64,000 bases of DNA from Clusia tigrina. Its lineage: Eukaryota; Arthropoda; Insecta; Diptera; Clusiidae. Of this stretch, positions 1 through 11,867 are shown piece after piece; positions within the stretch are counted from its first letter, which is position 1; every line of letters starts with the position of its first letter. The notes under the pieces are model-generated. The model ran no database searches, was not told the DNA's origin, and saw only the letters and a program-made list of their open reading frames with translations. Both the position numbers and the translations under genes were made by a program. The DNA lies in contig OV050031.1 in NCBI GenBank assembly GCA_920105625.2, positions 224,488,194-224,552,193 on the forward strand, read 5' to 3'.

Positions 1-252
1 CGATTTGCGTGATAGGGTTTTCGCCGAAAAAACAGTGTTTGATGAGCACAAGAAATTCACTCTTTCCCATATTTACAGAAATGCTCGTAGGCGTGGGTTT
101 CAAATCCCTGTCAGAACAAAACTATTTGACAGATCAGTCAGAAAATTAATGTGGGTTCTTTTGAAAGATGCTTCTTGACAAGCAAAGTGTTGGATTTGTG
201 ATGGCAATGTCATATGCTCTAATTTAGAGACACTTATTGACCCACCCTCGTA
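1..252 (-). mobile_element. mariner element, 5' end, cut by window edge
   Basis: Read on the minus strand, this starts with a terminal inverted repeat (plus-strand positions about 230-252, ending ccaccctcgta) followed by an untranslated leader. A transposase start codon lies at 70-68, giving [15 protein letters not shown] and then the left edge of the window. Leader and N-terminus match the mariner at 17,967-19,449, so both belong to one subfamily. Mariner transposase is a DD34D cut-and-paste enzyme that inserts at TA. Only the first 23 codons are visible here, so it cannot be said whether this copy is intact. Confidence 0.85.
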
Positions 253-448
253 GTAGGACAATTATCATGAAATCCTGACTTGAGCGGGATCAGACCAAGA
301 GGGATGCTACTTGTATTATTGGGTCCCTCAAAAGACATATTACTGCCTCGGTATTTTCTTGTGGTACTTCATATCAACATATCGATATATGTATTTAAAA
401 ACAGTTGCCGATTTATATATTACTTATCGATATTTTATAAAATAAGAA

Positions 449-655
449 CACAGAGGGTTTCTAGTGGTAAGCATCCTCACACTCAGAGGATCGCAGGTTC
501 AAATCCTACCCCGGGCTTGGTCTCAGAAATGCTTGTTTCTAAAAAATCGTTTCCCTTCGTGTCGAAAGCCTCTGTAGCTAGTACTGATTCCCCAACCCCT
601 CCTTGCATTCATCATTAATGATGGTGTAAAATATAACAATAATTATTATTATTAT
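449..655 (+). mobile_element. tRNA-derived SINE, copy 1
   Basis: A diverged tRNA head has a partial A box (around 458-468) and a perfect B box, ggttcaaatcc, at 496-506. It is followed by the same non-tRNA body as the copy at 14,728-14,933 and an AT-rich tail ending in ATT repeats. The body contains a ttcgtgtcgaaagcc block and a final inverted-looking attaatgatggtgtaa block. Elements of this kind are transcribed by RNA polymerase III and moved by LINE machinery. No clear target duplication is seen. Confidence 0.75.
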
Positions 656-2845
656 AAAAATATCAACTACCCTACCATAAAAGAAGGGAAGTGGCTTAGA
701 TTTGTCAAGTCTATGAGTAGGTTCAGTGCGATAATATAACTGAACAGAGCGTTTTAAATGGTAGTCACCTCACTACTCCCTGTGCCCAAGTGTATTTAAA
801 ACAATCTGTGCCTCTTTTACTTTGAACTGAAGTTTCCTTTATAACCCCGGTGGATAGAGACTCAGAGGAGTTGGCTACAATGAACCTACTCAACTCGTAA
901 ACTCTCACAATATTGCCTCCGTCCACGAAGCGTGTAACTATGCATCGACTTTTAAAGAGGCTCTAATTATTGCATTCAATTTAATCACGTTTATTGGATA
1001 ATCATGTAATAACAACGGAAATTGCCAGTACGGTGGAAATAGCTGCCAATTGCTGGGAGCGTAAAGTCAATATTAAATTATTACGCGGTCAGTTATGAGG
1101 TAACAACAATTGGCTCAATCGGTTTAACAATGAAAAACGACGAAAGCCAAGCAGTCAATATGAGCCGCAAAAAACGAAACGCTGATAAAATTGACTCATA
1201 ATAATGCAAGAGGAGAAAATAAACCAAGCCAAAAATAATAAAAGAGCACAGCGAAGCGGCGGCAATTCGTCGAAACTGTCCCCGACAACGTCGTCGTAGC
1301 GGCAGCTGAAAGCGTGAATGGCAAAAGATACTGCGACTCTGCCTCAGCCATAATCAAATGAAAAGGAAAGTGAAAGCCCACACGACACCGCAGCGACACG
1401 GCACAGCAAACAGCTGAGCAGCCGGAGCGCTCCTGCACCACACGCCGCAAATCACCAGACCGACCAATGCGAATATTTCACAAATATTTCAAATAAACGC
1501 GCGAAATAGCGGGGAAAAAAGTGTCGTTTGGCTTACTGAACGTTTGACAGATTGACTGCCTCGATGAATGGGCCGGAATGGGGGGGTTGGATACAACAAC
1601 AACAACCGCAAATTGAACACTTACACCGCACATTGCGCACGATCGATCGCTTCAAGTGATTCGCTGGGTCACATTAGCGGCGCATATCGTACGCATGCGC
1701 CGTGCCCCAGCCACCAATCGAATTTGAATCCGCGTCACGCAGCGCGGCTTTTGTTTAGCATTGCGTATTGTTGGGACGTGATATGTGCGCGCCTGCGCAG
1801 AGGCAGTGTTAACGGCAACGCGAGCGAATTTTCGATTTATTTGCGTATATTAATGCAGTAGTTTTTGTTGTTGTTGTTGTGGTTGTTGCAGCGCCGTCGC
1901 TGGCAGGTGGAGCGTTGTGCAAAATTATACACGCAAAATTGTTCAAGCATCATGTTTGGCCATAAAAATGTGGGGCTGAGTTGTGCGTGAAATTTTAATT
2001 GCCAACTTTTTAGCAAGTCTAAAGTACGTCGATATAATACCCAAGCATCTATTAACAAAATTTATAAAGTGTTGAAGCCAGTGTCGGAAGACAGTTTTAG
2101 GCAGGCAATATGAAAGTGGTGGAAGATAATGGTTTCGTTCAAGAAGTATCTACTGGAGATTGAACAAGAAAAGAAACGATCATTGAGAATACTTCCACTA
2201 ACATGCCTCAACTTGGTGCTAAAAATATAAGAAGATTTCCATAAGCGTGCCACAACTTGCTGTTAAATGTAGTGTGGGTGTTTGCCACGCCTGCGGTTGG
2301 CTGTTAATGTATTGCCATAAATTTCATAAAATTTGATTTGTAGGTCAATGAAATAATGAAGGAAAAAGCATCAAGATTATTTGGGTTACTGCACTGGGGT
2401 TTGCATCTTGACTTGCACTTTGTTCTTGTCAGTTTAAGTGGCTGTTCGTGCCCCGAACTCAATTAGCGCTTGTCCTCCTCCGTTGCCCCATTGTAGATGA
2501 CTAAACGAAATGCGCGTTGAAGCGTGTTATAACCATTTCGTTCCCCGTTTCTATTTCTAAATGGGCACATATCCCAAAACATCCACTTCAGGGTACCCAT
2601 TAAGCCATGAAGTAACGGGGCAAATCCCCTCATTATCTTCAAAGCAGTAATTGAAATCTATTCCTTTGCTTTATTCGCTAGATCTCCTTTCACTTTCATA
2701 ACCAAGTGCTTATTCGCATAAGCACACTCCGTTTATCCATTTGTACCTTGGAATTCTGTGCCATTACGCTAGCACCTTGAATTTTAGTTTATTTCTAGAT
2801 CATCTACTGGATCGATCAGTTACGGGAATCGTTGTGATATTATTC
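656..2845. other. No recognised gene; GC-richer stretch at 1,180-1,860
   Basis: No exon, element or RNA gene was recognised. The part from about 1,180 to 1,860 is visibly GC-richer than its surroundings and rich in CpG. Short open frames there (1,196-1,450 minus and 1,568-1,861 plus) resemble nothing known. It could be a promoter or 5' untranslated exon of Invadolysin, but nothing seen proves that. The flanks are plain AT-rich DNA. Confidence 0.4.
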
Positions 2846-3560
2846 AAAGATCATCTTAATCCGCAATCCCAGGGCTTCTTTTCAATTTTGTTCGATAACT
2901 TGCTTACTCTTAAATTAGTATCCACGTAGTTTATAAGTTTACTGAAGTTTTCTTGAGATTTCTTGTGGTTTCAATCCACTTCTTTTTCAGTCTTCCTGGT
3001 GATCTCGCTTCAAAGAGTTCTTCATTTTGGCATGAAATAATAGTTTAGAGATCATTTTAATCCCCAATGCCAGGATTCTTTTTTATTCTGTTCGATAACT
3101 TGCTTAGTCTTAAATTAGTATCCACCCATGTTTTCTAGAGATATCTTTTGGAGTCACTCCACTTCTGTTTCAGTCTTCCTTGTGATCTCTTTTCAGTGTG
3201 TTCTTCATTTTAAAATGAAATAATTTTTCAGAGATAATCTTAATCCGCAAACTCTAAGGCCTCTTTTCTATTCTGTTCGATAATCTGCTTACTCCTAAAT
3301 TAGTATCCACCTAGTTTATAAGTTTACCCAAGTTTTCTTGAGATTTCTTGTGGTCTCACTCCACTTCTGTTTCAGTCTTCCTTGTGATCTCTTTTCAGTG
3401 GATTCTTCATTTTAAAATGAAATAATTTTTCAGTTATTTTTCACTTTGCAATTCAAGGACTCTTTTCTATTCTTACTCTCAAATGAGTATCCAACAAGTT
3501 TCTAAGTCTGTCCACATTTTTTTGGAGATTTCTTTTAGTCTCACTTCAATTCTTTTAGCT
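2846..3560. repeat. Tandem array, about 185-200 bp unit, four copies
   Basis: Blocks reading like 'gatcatcttaatccgcaat', 'ttctgttcgataacttgctt' and 'aaattagtatccac' recur in the same order starting near 2,846, 3,046, 3,231 and 3,431. The first three units are close to each other and the fourth is more diverged. Nothing suggests coding function. Confidence 0.8.
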
Positions 3561-4389
3561 AAATTTTTTTTACACTTCTGGTGCCAGCTCCAATCGACCC
3601 AATCTTTGTCTAGGACCTCTTTTGCAGTGCATGAGGAGATAGAGAAAATAGTACCAAATCCTGTGTTTGTTTATTTTAATGTGAGCAGCAAAGTTGGAAG
3701 AGAGGGATACCAGCGGGGTCATCTCTATTCCGCACATTAAAAGACACCTTCTTTCCAAATTATTCATTATCTTCTCTACCTGCGTATTCAACGGATAATT
3801 TGTGATTGCGCCAATTTCCTCACCTATGAGATAGTTGACCGGATCATCTTTATATTTTGAAGAAATTCCACACTTATGGCAAATATTTCCACTGGTTTAC
3901 TTACTCCGTCGGTTATTATATCACAGCTTACTTCTATATTGAAATGCAGTGCTATTATAACTCATCAAGCATTCAATCTGACATAGATCTGGTAGGCCTA
4001 CAAGATCTAAATATGCGCATGTGTCATTCACTAGTACAATTTCTTAAACCTCATTCAGAGCGCTCTCTGCGAGTAGTTCCAATCAGTACACAAAGCACGA
4101 CAATGCCTCCGCCGAAGCATCCAGTCCATTGTGTTCCACAAGTGCTCGTGCAGCACAGACATATAATCCAAGCACTGGAACCGTTATGGATGATGTATGA
4201 GCTTCACCGACATGCGCAATAATACACGTACGAGTACGAGTACTTATTCGTAGCAAAAACAACGCAGAGCACCATGAAAAGCAAAAACCTCAGCAATAAG
4301 ACGCGCAGAGTTAGTTACATTAAATTTGTATGAAAATTGCACTTTAATTGAAATTGAAAAATGTTTCTTAATGCATTTCAACTGTGGAT
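3561..4389. other. No recognised feature
   Basis: AT-rich single-copy-looking DNA. An open frame at 3,857-4,222 (121 codons) matches no family I know and has ordinary background composition. Confidence 0.4.
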
Positions 4390-4670
4390 GGCAATGATGC
4401 TGCTGCTGATGTTGTTGTTGTTGTTGTTGTTGTTGTTACTGGTACTACGAGGTTCATATTTGTGTTGGTATTGCTACTGAGGATGATGATGTTGCTGGTA
4501 TTGCTTCTGAGTATAATGATGTTGTTGCTATTGCTACTAAAGATGATGATGTTTCTGCAGCTACTGATTATGATGTTGTTGCTATTGCTACTGAGGATGA
4601 TGTTGTTACTGTTGCTACTTGGGATGATGTTGTTGCTACTGCTACTGATGATGATGAAGATGATGCCGCC
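4390..4670. repeat. Trinucleotide-rich low-complexity tract
   Basis: A run of gtt triplets is followed by loosely repeated gatgatgttgttgctattgc units of about 27-36 bp. Both strands stay open through it because of the triplet structure, which gives poly-Leu/Met or poly-Ser/Asn products. This is a microsatellite-type artefact rather than a gene. Confidence 0.8.
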
Positions 4671-5018
4671 GCCAATGTGCGCTGATGATGTGAAGGAATT
4701 TGCCTTTGCCCTGGTCTCCATTGTACCAGCATCAATTCATATGCAAATGCTTTTCGACACCAGCTTTCGACAATTCGGTTCTCGGTTCCATCCAATTTGA
4801 ATTTGTTGCCACTGCCACAGAATGCGTGCCTTCGTATAGGATGCAAATGGGAGTAGAGAATGGCTTTGAGTCAGCAATAGTAAATTCAAAATACCTTTCA
4901 TTAAGTCGATTGAGTGCCACAGCAATGCGTACGATTTTGATGTATGCGTGCATGTTATCTAAGCACGGCATTGTGTGCATACGAGTACACTCAGAATGTA
5001 ATGTTAGTAAACTTTGCT
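4671..5018. other. No recognised feature
   Basis: Short stretch between the trinucleotide tract and the 72-bp array. Overlapping small frames occur on both strands and none is recognised. Confidence 0.3.
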
Positions 5019-5306
5019 AAGCAGTTGGTAACTGAACAGAATACTTTGGATACTCATATCATGTCTTTGAATGATGTTCAATGAATCATGAAGCAGTTGG
5101 TAACTGAACAGAATAGCTTGGATACTCATGTCTTGTCTTTAAATAATCTTCAATGAATCATGAAGCAGTTGGTAACTGAACAGAATACCTTGGATACTCA
5201 TGTCTTGTCTTTAAATAATCTTCAATGAATCATGAAGCAGTTGGTAACTGAACAGAATACCTTGGATACTCATGTCTTGTCTTTAAATAGTGTTCAATGA
5301 ATCATG
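5019..5306. repeat. 72-bp tandem repeat, four copies
   Basis: The block gcagttggtaactgaacag starts at 5,021, 5,093, 5,165 and 5,237, an exact 72-bp period. Copies two to four are nearly identical. Each unit is a multiple of three and reads KQLVTEQN..LDTH.LSLN..Q before a stop on the plus strand, so the array may come from a heptad-like coding piece. No longer frame exists. Confidence 0.9.
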
Positions 5307-6345
5307 AAGGAGACAGAGCGATCGTCCTCCCAGTTGGTTTTTCTGTAAGACATAAGTCAGGGGCGAAGAAGTAGCTTCGGGGACCAGCTTATACTGCATT
5401 ATGATGCAATCTTACAATAATCCAACGATTATAGAAACTATATTGTCAACCATCTCCCATCCGTAAGAAATTATGGATCTGCCTTTGGACACTGTTTCTC
5501 GTACGTAAGTCTTCTTCAGCAAATTTGCTAAGGACATCTTCGAAATAGTTACAAATTTCTTAGTTTATTATTGAAATTTTGCAAGACCGTTTTTGACATC
5601 CACTGAATATTACCTTACTTTTATATACCTCATTGAAGTCGATCAGTAGTTTCACCAACTCAGGTGTCTAATGATACATACTCGTATGTATATAAAATAT
5701 GACAAACTTTATGCAACACCTTCTTGGAAAAAATTCCCTTTTTGATAATTGTATCGCACCTTTTCTGTTGACTGTAGGCCGTGCAGTTTCGACATGCACG
5801 GAATTTTTATTGGAAAATACCCAAATAGCTGGGTGGGCTGTTGTTGTTGATACCTTTGTGTTGTTATGTTCGTTGCTGCTGTTCTGTTTATTTGAAAAAT
5901 TGTTGCTGTGCAATTTCAAGAACGGAAACGTATTCACTTACAATATTTTAATTACTTTTTAGAAGGATACTTTGATATGAGCATAAACGACCGAAATCAA
6001 TCGAAATGTGTGCTTTAAATAGAATTTCAGTGCAATCTCCAATTACGAATATAACGACAAAATTGGTTATTTTGCTTTATTTTGTTAATAAACAATTGAA
6101 TAGCATTTTATATAAAAGCCTGCATTCAGTGAGGGAGCTGTTTGCTGACATAAATCCCATTGAACAGTGGCAAAAATGGATTTAAAAAAGTTGTTTATTT
6201 GTGGCTTTGATGTGGTTTTTATATTACTCCACATTGCCACATTTGTGTTGGCCATGTCCAGCAATATTAACTGTATATAACTTTGAACTAAAGGTAGCGA
6301 AAGCACTGTCAGCTTTTTGGCAGATTAAGATAATTTTTAACTAGG
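5307..6345. other. No recognised feature
   Basis: AT-rich DNA. Frames at 5,699-5,962 plus and 5,668-5,937 minus overlap in antisense and resemble nothing known. Confidence 0.35.
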
Positions 6346-7775
6346 TGTGGGGTCTGGATCCTTTGAAAGCCCTTTGGTAATGAGCAGGCCCGCAATATCC
6401 TATGCATAGGTGGTCTAGGGGAAAAGATTGTCTCTAAAGGGGGTTAAATCTGCTCTATCTAGAGTACAGAGAACTGTGGCTATTTGTTGTACTGGAGCCT
6501 TTCCGACACCTGGCCCTGCTCTTGATGCGCTGTTGAATATTGCCGCTCGAGATGTTATTATGCAAGGAGAGGCTCTAAAGGCCGTCTGTAGGTTAAACCA
6601 CAATAGGCAGTGGGTGGGTGCGCGTTGGTATCTTGAAGATATGGTTGGCACTGACATGGATATTGGTATCCCTTCTATGCCCATTGATGCGATATCAGCG
6701 TATCCTATAACTGAAAGGCGGTAGGTAGGTAGGTACTTTTAAGCACACCTAATAACCCATTAAGGTACCACGGTGGTACTGCATACAAATTCCAGAGGCT
6801 CATTTATGGCTTGATCGTACGACTGAGCCCGGTAAGCAGTACTGTCGTATTTTCACGGATGGCTCCAAAATAGATATTGGATCGGGTTCTGGGGTTTTCG
6901 GTGGTCAACGGTTCTGGGGTCAACGGTGTGCAGCTCCATAACCCCCTTGGTTGTTATGCTTCTCTCTTTCAGGCGGAAGTTTATGCCATACTAAGGGCGA
7001 TGGACTCCTTTGAGGAAAGAAGATGGCGTGGCAGCAGTAATGGTGACAGTCAGGCTGCACTGAAGGCCTTAGAAGTGAGGTAGACCGAAGAGCCGCCGAA
7101 GAAAGCGGCATAGATGCCGTTTCTGCTGTTAGATAGACAGAAGGCCTCACCCAGCCTCCTTGTCACTTCCAAGTTGGGGCTGTTGTGCAAATCCAGATTG
7201 AATTGTGTTGGAAAGCATAGTAGCCTGATGCTAACATGGGTTCCAGGACGCATGTGCGTTATGGGGAATGTAGTCGCGTATAAACTTGCGAATAAGGGAT
7301 CTGAGACCAGTTTTACTGGCCCCTAACCTGTTCTTCCGGTACCTTTGCTACCATTAGAGCCAATATTAGTGATTGGGTTGCCTGTGTACAGTATCGGGAA
7401 TGGGGGGCTGTAAGAGACGGCAGATGGCTATACTGCCTGTTATTTCAGATAGAACGACAAGGTTTCTTCTGTCATTTGGTAGGAGAGACTGCAGACTTCT
7501 GGTTGAGCTGATGACAGGTCATTTTGCGTAGACTAAGCATATGTAAATGAAAGGCATTGCAGACAGTGCACTTTGCCAGGCCAGTGAAGGAAGATGAGAC
7601 GGTTAACCAGGAAGGCCAGGAAGATGAGACGGTTGATCACTTTTTGTGCGTTTGCCCCGCTTTCGCTAGAATCAGGTTCGAAGTATTTGACACTGACATT
7701 TTAAGCAGTGCAAACTTTGGCTGCTTAGGGACCCAGGTTCTATTGAAGTTCGTTCACAATTCAGGAATATTCAAA
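6346..7775 (+). mobile_element. LINE fragment with RNase H domain (I/LOA-like), degenerate
   Basis: Remains of the second ORF of a non-LTR retrotransposon. The end of the reverse-transcriptase region (6,428-6,724) reads ALSRVQRTVAICCTGA.. and LLNIAARDV. An RNase H domain follows. FTDGSKIDIGSGSGVFGG starts near 6,855, a DSQAALKAL motif lies near 7,050, and WVPGRMCVMGNVVAYKLANKGS near 7,240-7,310 carries Tyr where the family has the catalytic Asp of VADKLA. The C-terminal Cys/His motif (EDETVDHFLCVCPAFAR, about 7,625-7,675) ends the protein. RNase H plus this tail fits I/LOA-type LINEs and not Jockey. The frame is broken several times, so it is a dead copy. Confidence 0.85.
6722..6782 (-). mobile_element. 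Short LINE 3' tail inserted in the LINE at 6.3-7.8 kb
   Basis: On the minus strand this reads 'ccgtggtaccttaatgggtt', then 'attaggtgtgcttaaaag', ending in tacc repeats. It resembles the 3' end at about 17,385-17,440 and interrupts the host LINE between its RT and RNase H parts. No target duplication was made out. Confidence 0.5.
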
Positions 7776-8100
7776 GTAAAATAAAAATGGAACGTCAAAT
7801 ATAGTACAATGGATGTCTTGTGGTCTGAGTGCTATGTAAAACTAGATGTTCCGACAAAAACAAAAAGAAAAAAACCGAATGTGGATATTGTGAAGGCTGC
7901 TACAGCTGTACTCGTATGTGTAAATACCACACAAGAAAAGTGGAAGTATGATTGTTTTTTATATCATTTCCTGAGGGAAGCTACGTCAAGGGAAACTGAG
8001 GTAGCTGACAGAAAGGCAGCAAACAGTAAAAATGAAACTATTCAAGTGTCCTGAAATCCACCTTACTGTATGACTGCGAACCATAGAATCTAGTAGCTAC
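7776..8100. other. No recognised feature; 81-codon open frame
   Basis: The plus-strand frame 7,809-8,054 is lysine-rich at its start and matches nothing I know. It sits between two LINE remnants and may be chance or part of an unrecognised element. Confidence 0.3.
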
Positions 8101-8490
8101 AAATACTCATGCTCTTCAGGGTTTTATTAACCGCTGCCTCCCCATAATCCTGAGCATCTTCTGGCCCGACACCATATCAAAGATCAACCTATGGTGTAGC
8201 CCAGCTCAAACAACAATGCAACTGGAAATCCGTAAAAGGTTTTGGGGTAGCTTGAAACCGTTTTAAGAATAGCTCCGAAGGATGATGCCCTGCAATCGTG
8301 GGAGTGATGTCCTGCAATCGACTGCATCCCGCAGGGTAGTCGACGAAGAAGCAGACCTGCAATGACCTGGAGAAGAAACCTTGAAGTTATAATACTTAAA
8401 ATTAACAAAAGCTGAAAGGCGATCAAGAGATTCCCGATTGGCAGAAGTGAATGGAGATTTGTGTTGCTCCCCCGCGAGGCCTTAGGAGTA
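8101..8490 (+). mobile_element. RTE-type LINE, 3' end of ORF (degenerate)
   Basis: Broken frames read LQGFINRCLPIILSIFWPDT near 8,113, then ISKINLW, IRKRFWGSLKPF near 8,228, IAPKDDALQSWE, and IPQGSRRRSRP..TWRRNLE near 8,325-8,390. This order (NRCLR..IRWP, NLW, IRRRKWRWIGH, QALxWNPQGKRKRGRPxxTWRR) is the hallmark C-terminus of RTE-type reverse-transcriptase polyproteins. In-frame stops and frameshifts show it is inactive. The body of the element is missing. Confidence 0.75.
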
Positions 8491-9034
8491 AATTATTATA
8501 GTAACTCGACATTTTTCCCTGGCTGTTCTTTAAAAATTTAATTTCAGAGTTCGATAGGATGGGAGAGGGTCGTTGCGATAACACTATAGTTGATGAACAT
8601 GGAAAACAATTGACTTTTATGACCGTATTGCGTCCTTCTGTTCTGGGGACACACAACAAGTATAGAAAATTGAAATGTATGTCTCATAATCCTAAAATTT
8701 GTTCTGTTGTAAATATAACGGGAAGGTCTCAATATGCATAAATATCCCCTGGGTGGGTAACATTCCCATAAGGCTCTCTAAATAAGTTTCTTATTGGCAC
8801 CCGGGAAAATATAAAAGCAACTCCCATCCACATACAATTTAATACAGCAAATCTAGCGAGCTCTCCCATCGCTTTATATTGTTTTAAAGCTGTTCAAATT
8901 TATATTCTCCTGCCCTACCGGAGAATTCCCAGTGGCGAATATGAATTTATTTTAATAATTTCCTTTCTTACTAAGGCAACTCGGGGTCCCTGGGAAGCTC
9001 TGCAATCCACCCACACATCTACCGAATTAAAACT
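8491..9034. other. No recognised feature
   Basis: AT-rich DNA with small frames only. Nothing recognised on either strand. Confidence 0.3.
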
Positions 9035-9228
9035 CGTTCACTCAAGGTCGAGGAGGGCTTCAAAAGTTAGATCCCTGCTCGGGCACAATGCATCCAAATA
9101 GTACCTTCCACAATAACTCTGAAGCGATTAGGAGCACCTCCTCCGACTGATGGCATTAGGTAGGAGTAGCCGCCTAGTTTGCCAAAAGCACACTTGAGCA
9201 CACATAATGTCCCATCGTGATACACTGA
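9035..9228 (-). mobile_element. LINE 3' untranslated tail
   Basis: The reverse complement of 9,180-9,225 reads 'gtatcacgatgggacattat' then 'gtgtgctcaagtgtgctt', close to the 3' end of the LINE at 17,390-17,435. After it (lower coordinates) come tail sequences with ctcctaccta. Confidence 0.6.
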
Positions 9229-9765
9229 TGGCATTCGATTATATTAGATTTATTTAGGGGTGTTATACACTGCAACCTGAAAGATATATTGTGGTGTCCC
9301 TATTTATTTGAAAAATGAGGATAGTCTCCGCTGCAAAGCTTCTGTTAGGTTAATTTTCGATTGGAATTCATAGATTTTGGAGGAATCAAGTTGCTGGATC
9401 TTGCTTATATCTAAGATATATTCTCCAAAACACCTGTGTCTTTTGTGTGCCAAAGGTCCGCAGTCTGTGATCAGGTGCAGTGAGGTTTCGTCACTTTCCC
9501 CACAGAATCGAAGATGTCATCTGAAGATATACCCAACTTACTCATATGATAGTTGAGTCTACAATGTCCGCTTAAAATGGCTGTGATGATTCTTAATTTA
9601 CTCCGAGGTATATTTATTAACTCCTTGGTCTTTAGGATCTCCCAGAAGAGCTTTGGCCTGTCTTAATCCCGGAAGAGTGTTGCAGCTCCACTTAATGGAC
9701 TGATGGCATACTATTGGAAATGCTGTCGTACTTGTAATCTTCAATGCGTAGCCTAGCAAAGAGTT
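9229..9765 (-). mobile_element. LINE 3' end, minus strand, with Cys/His tail motif
   Basis: On the minus strand it encodes LSGHCRLNYHMSKLGISSDD and, after one frame break, RFCGESDETSLHLITDCGPL, then AHKRHRCFGEYILDIS. This is the C-terminal zinc-knuckle-like motif seen in I/LOA-type LINE polyproteins. The 3' untranslated part (about 9,240-9,325) reappears in the opposite orientation at 12,668-12,760, so at least two copies of this family lie within 3.5 kb. Confidence 0.8.
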
Positions 9766-11574
9766 TCGCCAAAACACTACCCAACATCTTCGTCATGTAT
9801 TTGCCAGGATTTTAATACCTAAATATTAAATCCTTTTAAAGAGCATTTAAAATAAATTCAATTTTGCTCCTGCAGCTGTGTGCGTAAGTACAAATAGAAA
9901 TCTCATGTTTCATTTACTGCCACCGCGTTCCCTTTTCTTCCCCTCTGCTGCAAGGGCAGCAAGTAGCCCACCGCTTTATTTACCTGCACACACAGACTTA
10001 TTCACTGCGAAGCTCTTGTTTCTGATTTGCAACAACTTCTAAATGCGATTATTTCAGCTTAAATTGAAATGAATGAAAGTGAAGCAAAGCGTTTGCAAAG
10101 TTTATAAGTAAGCAAGAGCCAAGTTATTTGATGTTAGCGGGTGCGGGTGCGGGCGAGTGTGTGACGTCATAAGCCACGCCAAACAAAGCTGCAGTAAGCA
10201 GAAAAACACGCCTGAGATAACTATTGACTGATTTGTTTGCTAAGCTGAAGCAGAAGGAAATACTTTACAAATTGCTTTTAATTCTTGTGTGGTTTTATTT
10301 ACTTTTTATTCAGGGATCTGCCAAGGACGAAGCAACAGCTCAGCAGCAGAGAAAAATTAAGGATTATTTGTGTACTCGTTATCTCCTTGTGCGGTCGTTA
10401 AAGTAAACAACTGCAACAGAGTCCTTGGGAATGCATAATCAACATTTTATTGTCCACTGCCGAGAGCGGTAATTTTGCTTTTGATACAATATCCTTCAAA
10501 GTACTTGAGTCTTCGATACCGAAATTCATTTTATAGATATTTAAATGTTCTCCTAGCCTCTGTAGTTGTCTTGATGTATAGTGTAATTAATTTATTTGAT
10601 GGTGCAGCTCCACAACCTGGCCTCCCACAATTTAATTTTCCCCACAGCAAATCGCACACAAAATCTATTGTTGCTTGGATATGAGAGTCCTTTGTTCGTT
10701 TAACAACATAGAAACTAATTCTATGTCGGCGCCTTTCTTGCAGAGCATCAAAAACTTTGAAGACTGATTTTCATATTGGTTGCACTTTCTTCTTTTTTTC
10801 TATATTCATTTCTCATATATTGGTCATGATCACGCCGACGTTCCTGTTCAGATCCGTACACAAGATTAGGGATAAGGATACATTTAGTAATCTGAGTTTT
10901 TGGCAGATACTCCTCGAGCAGCGAACTGCTCCGGGCATCACATCATTATGTATTCATCCGGTATTTTCCCAATGCACTTTAGACTTTGTCTGAGGAGTGG
11001 GAATATTTTTGTCACAGTATCACGTAAGAATCGGTACGATCGGAACGACTGTCACCACATTTACGAGTTTCTGTGTTTATATCGCGCACACTCATTTTTA
11101 TTAAATTGTCAACAAGCAGCAATCCGGAATCTAATCTCTCGTTTCAAATCCTCAACAGTAGCATCAGCATCATCATCATCATGCGTAGCCTTTGACCCTC
11201 GCAATCATCGTGTAGCCTTTTCAGCAACTTTGGACCTTCATTTTCATTCATTCTTCTTTAGTTTATTGCCACCATTAATTTTGCAAAGTTTCGGTACTCG
11301 TTTCACTTGTCTGATCAATTCAATTGGAGACCCCATTCATGCTGAGCCTTCTTGCCTTAGTTGCAACGGAACAGATGCTGCTGCGTACGCCGTTGCAATT
11401 TAACCCTGATATAGCAGACTCGAAGTCGTATGCTCGAGTGTAGGTGAATTACCAATTCCTCTATGTGCATATAAGACAAACAACGAAAAGCATCGAAGCA
11501 ATGTTGGCGACACAAACCTCAGCTTAAAAAAATGTTGTTTCATAAAAAATGCTAACAGAAAATTGAAAAACGCC
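9766..11574. other. No recognised feature; 167-codon open frame of unknown nature
   Basis: Mostly AT-rich DNA. The plus-strand frame 10,900-11,403 is the longest unexplained one nearby. It contains a Ser-rich stretch and a hydrophobic stretch, but I recognise no domain and see no splice context. A smaller frame at 10,224-10,406 has one hydrophobic segment. Confidence 0.35.
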
Positions 11575-11652
11575 CGTCGCAGAGTGTCGCTCTACCGACT
11601 AAGGCGCTTGTTACACTCTGCAGCATCAACTTGAGTTCGAATATTGCACAAT
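11575..11652 (+). other. Degenerate tRNA-like segment
   Basis: 'ctctaccgactaaggcgctt' resembles the D-arm region of a class II (Leu/Ser) tRNA, and 'gagttcgaatattgc' about 35 bases later resembles a T-arm with B box. Neither the acceptor stem nor a full cloverleaf pairs convincingly. It is probably a tRNA pseudogene or SINE head rather than a working tRNA. Confidence 0.3.
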
Positions 11653-11867
11653 GTCAAAGGACAGTAATTAGAGACGGAGCAGGAGAGGTCGGAACTCAAA
11701 ATTAATGAATGCTAAGAATGTCATTTTACAGTGAACAAAAAAAGACGGAACCGTGATGTAAGATGGCGAAAGGACCGCGAAGTGAAAACGTTTTTGATAA
11801 CTGAGAAAGAGGAGCAAACGCACCTATTTTCGAAAGGCAAAATATGCGTTATTGGACTGGAAAAAAC

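Noticed and set aside
4368..4846. Overlapping frames with poly-Leu/Met or poly-Ser/Asn
   Set aside because: Both strands are open because of trinucleotide repeats, with no non-repetitive domain.
5019..5306. CRISPR-like array
   Set aside because: Repeats are directly adjacent without variable spacers, and the window is a fly genome.
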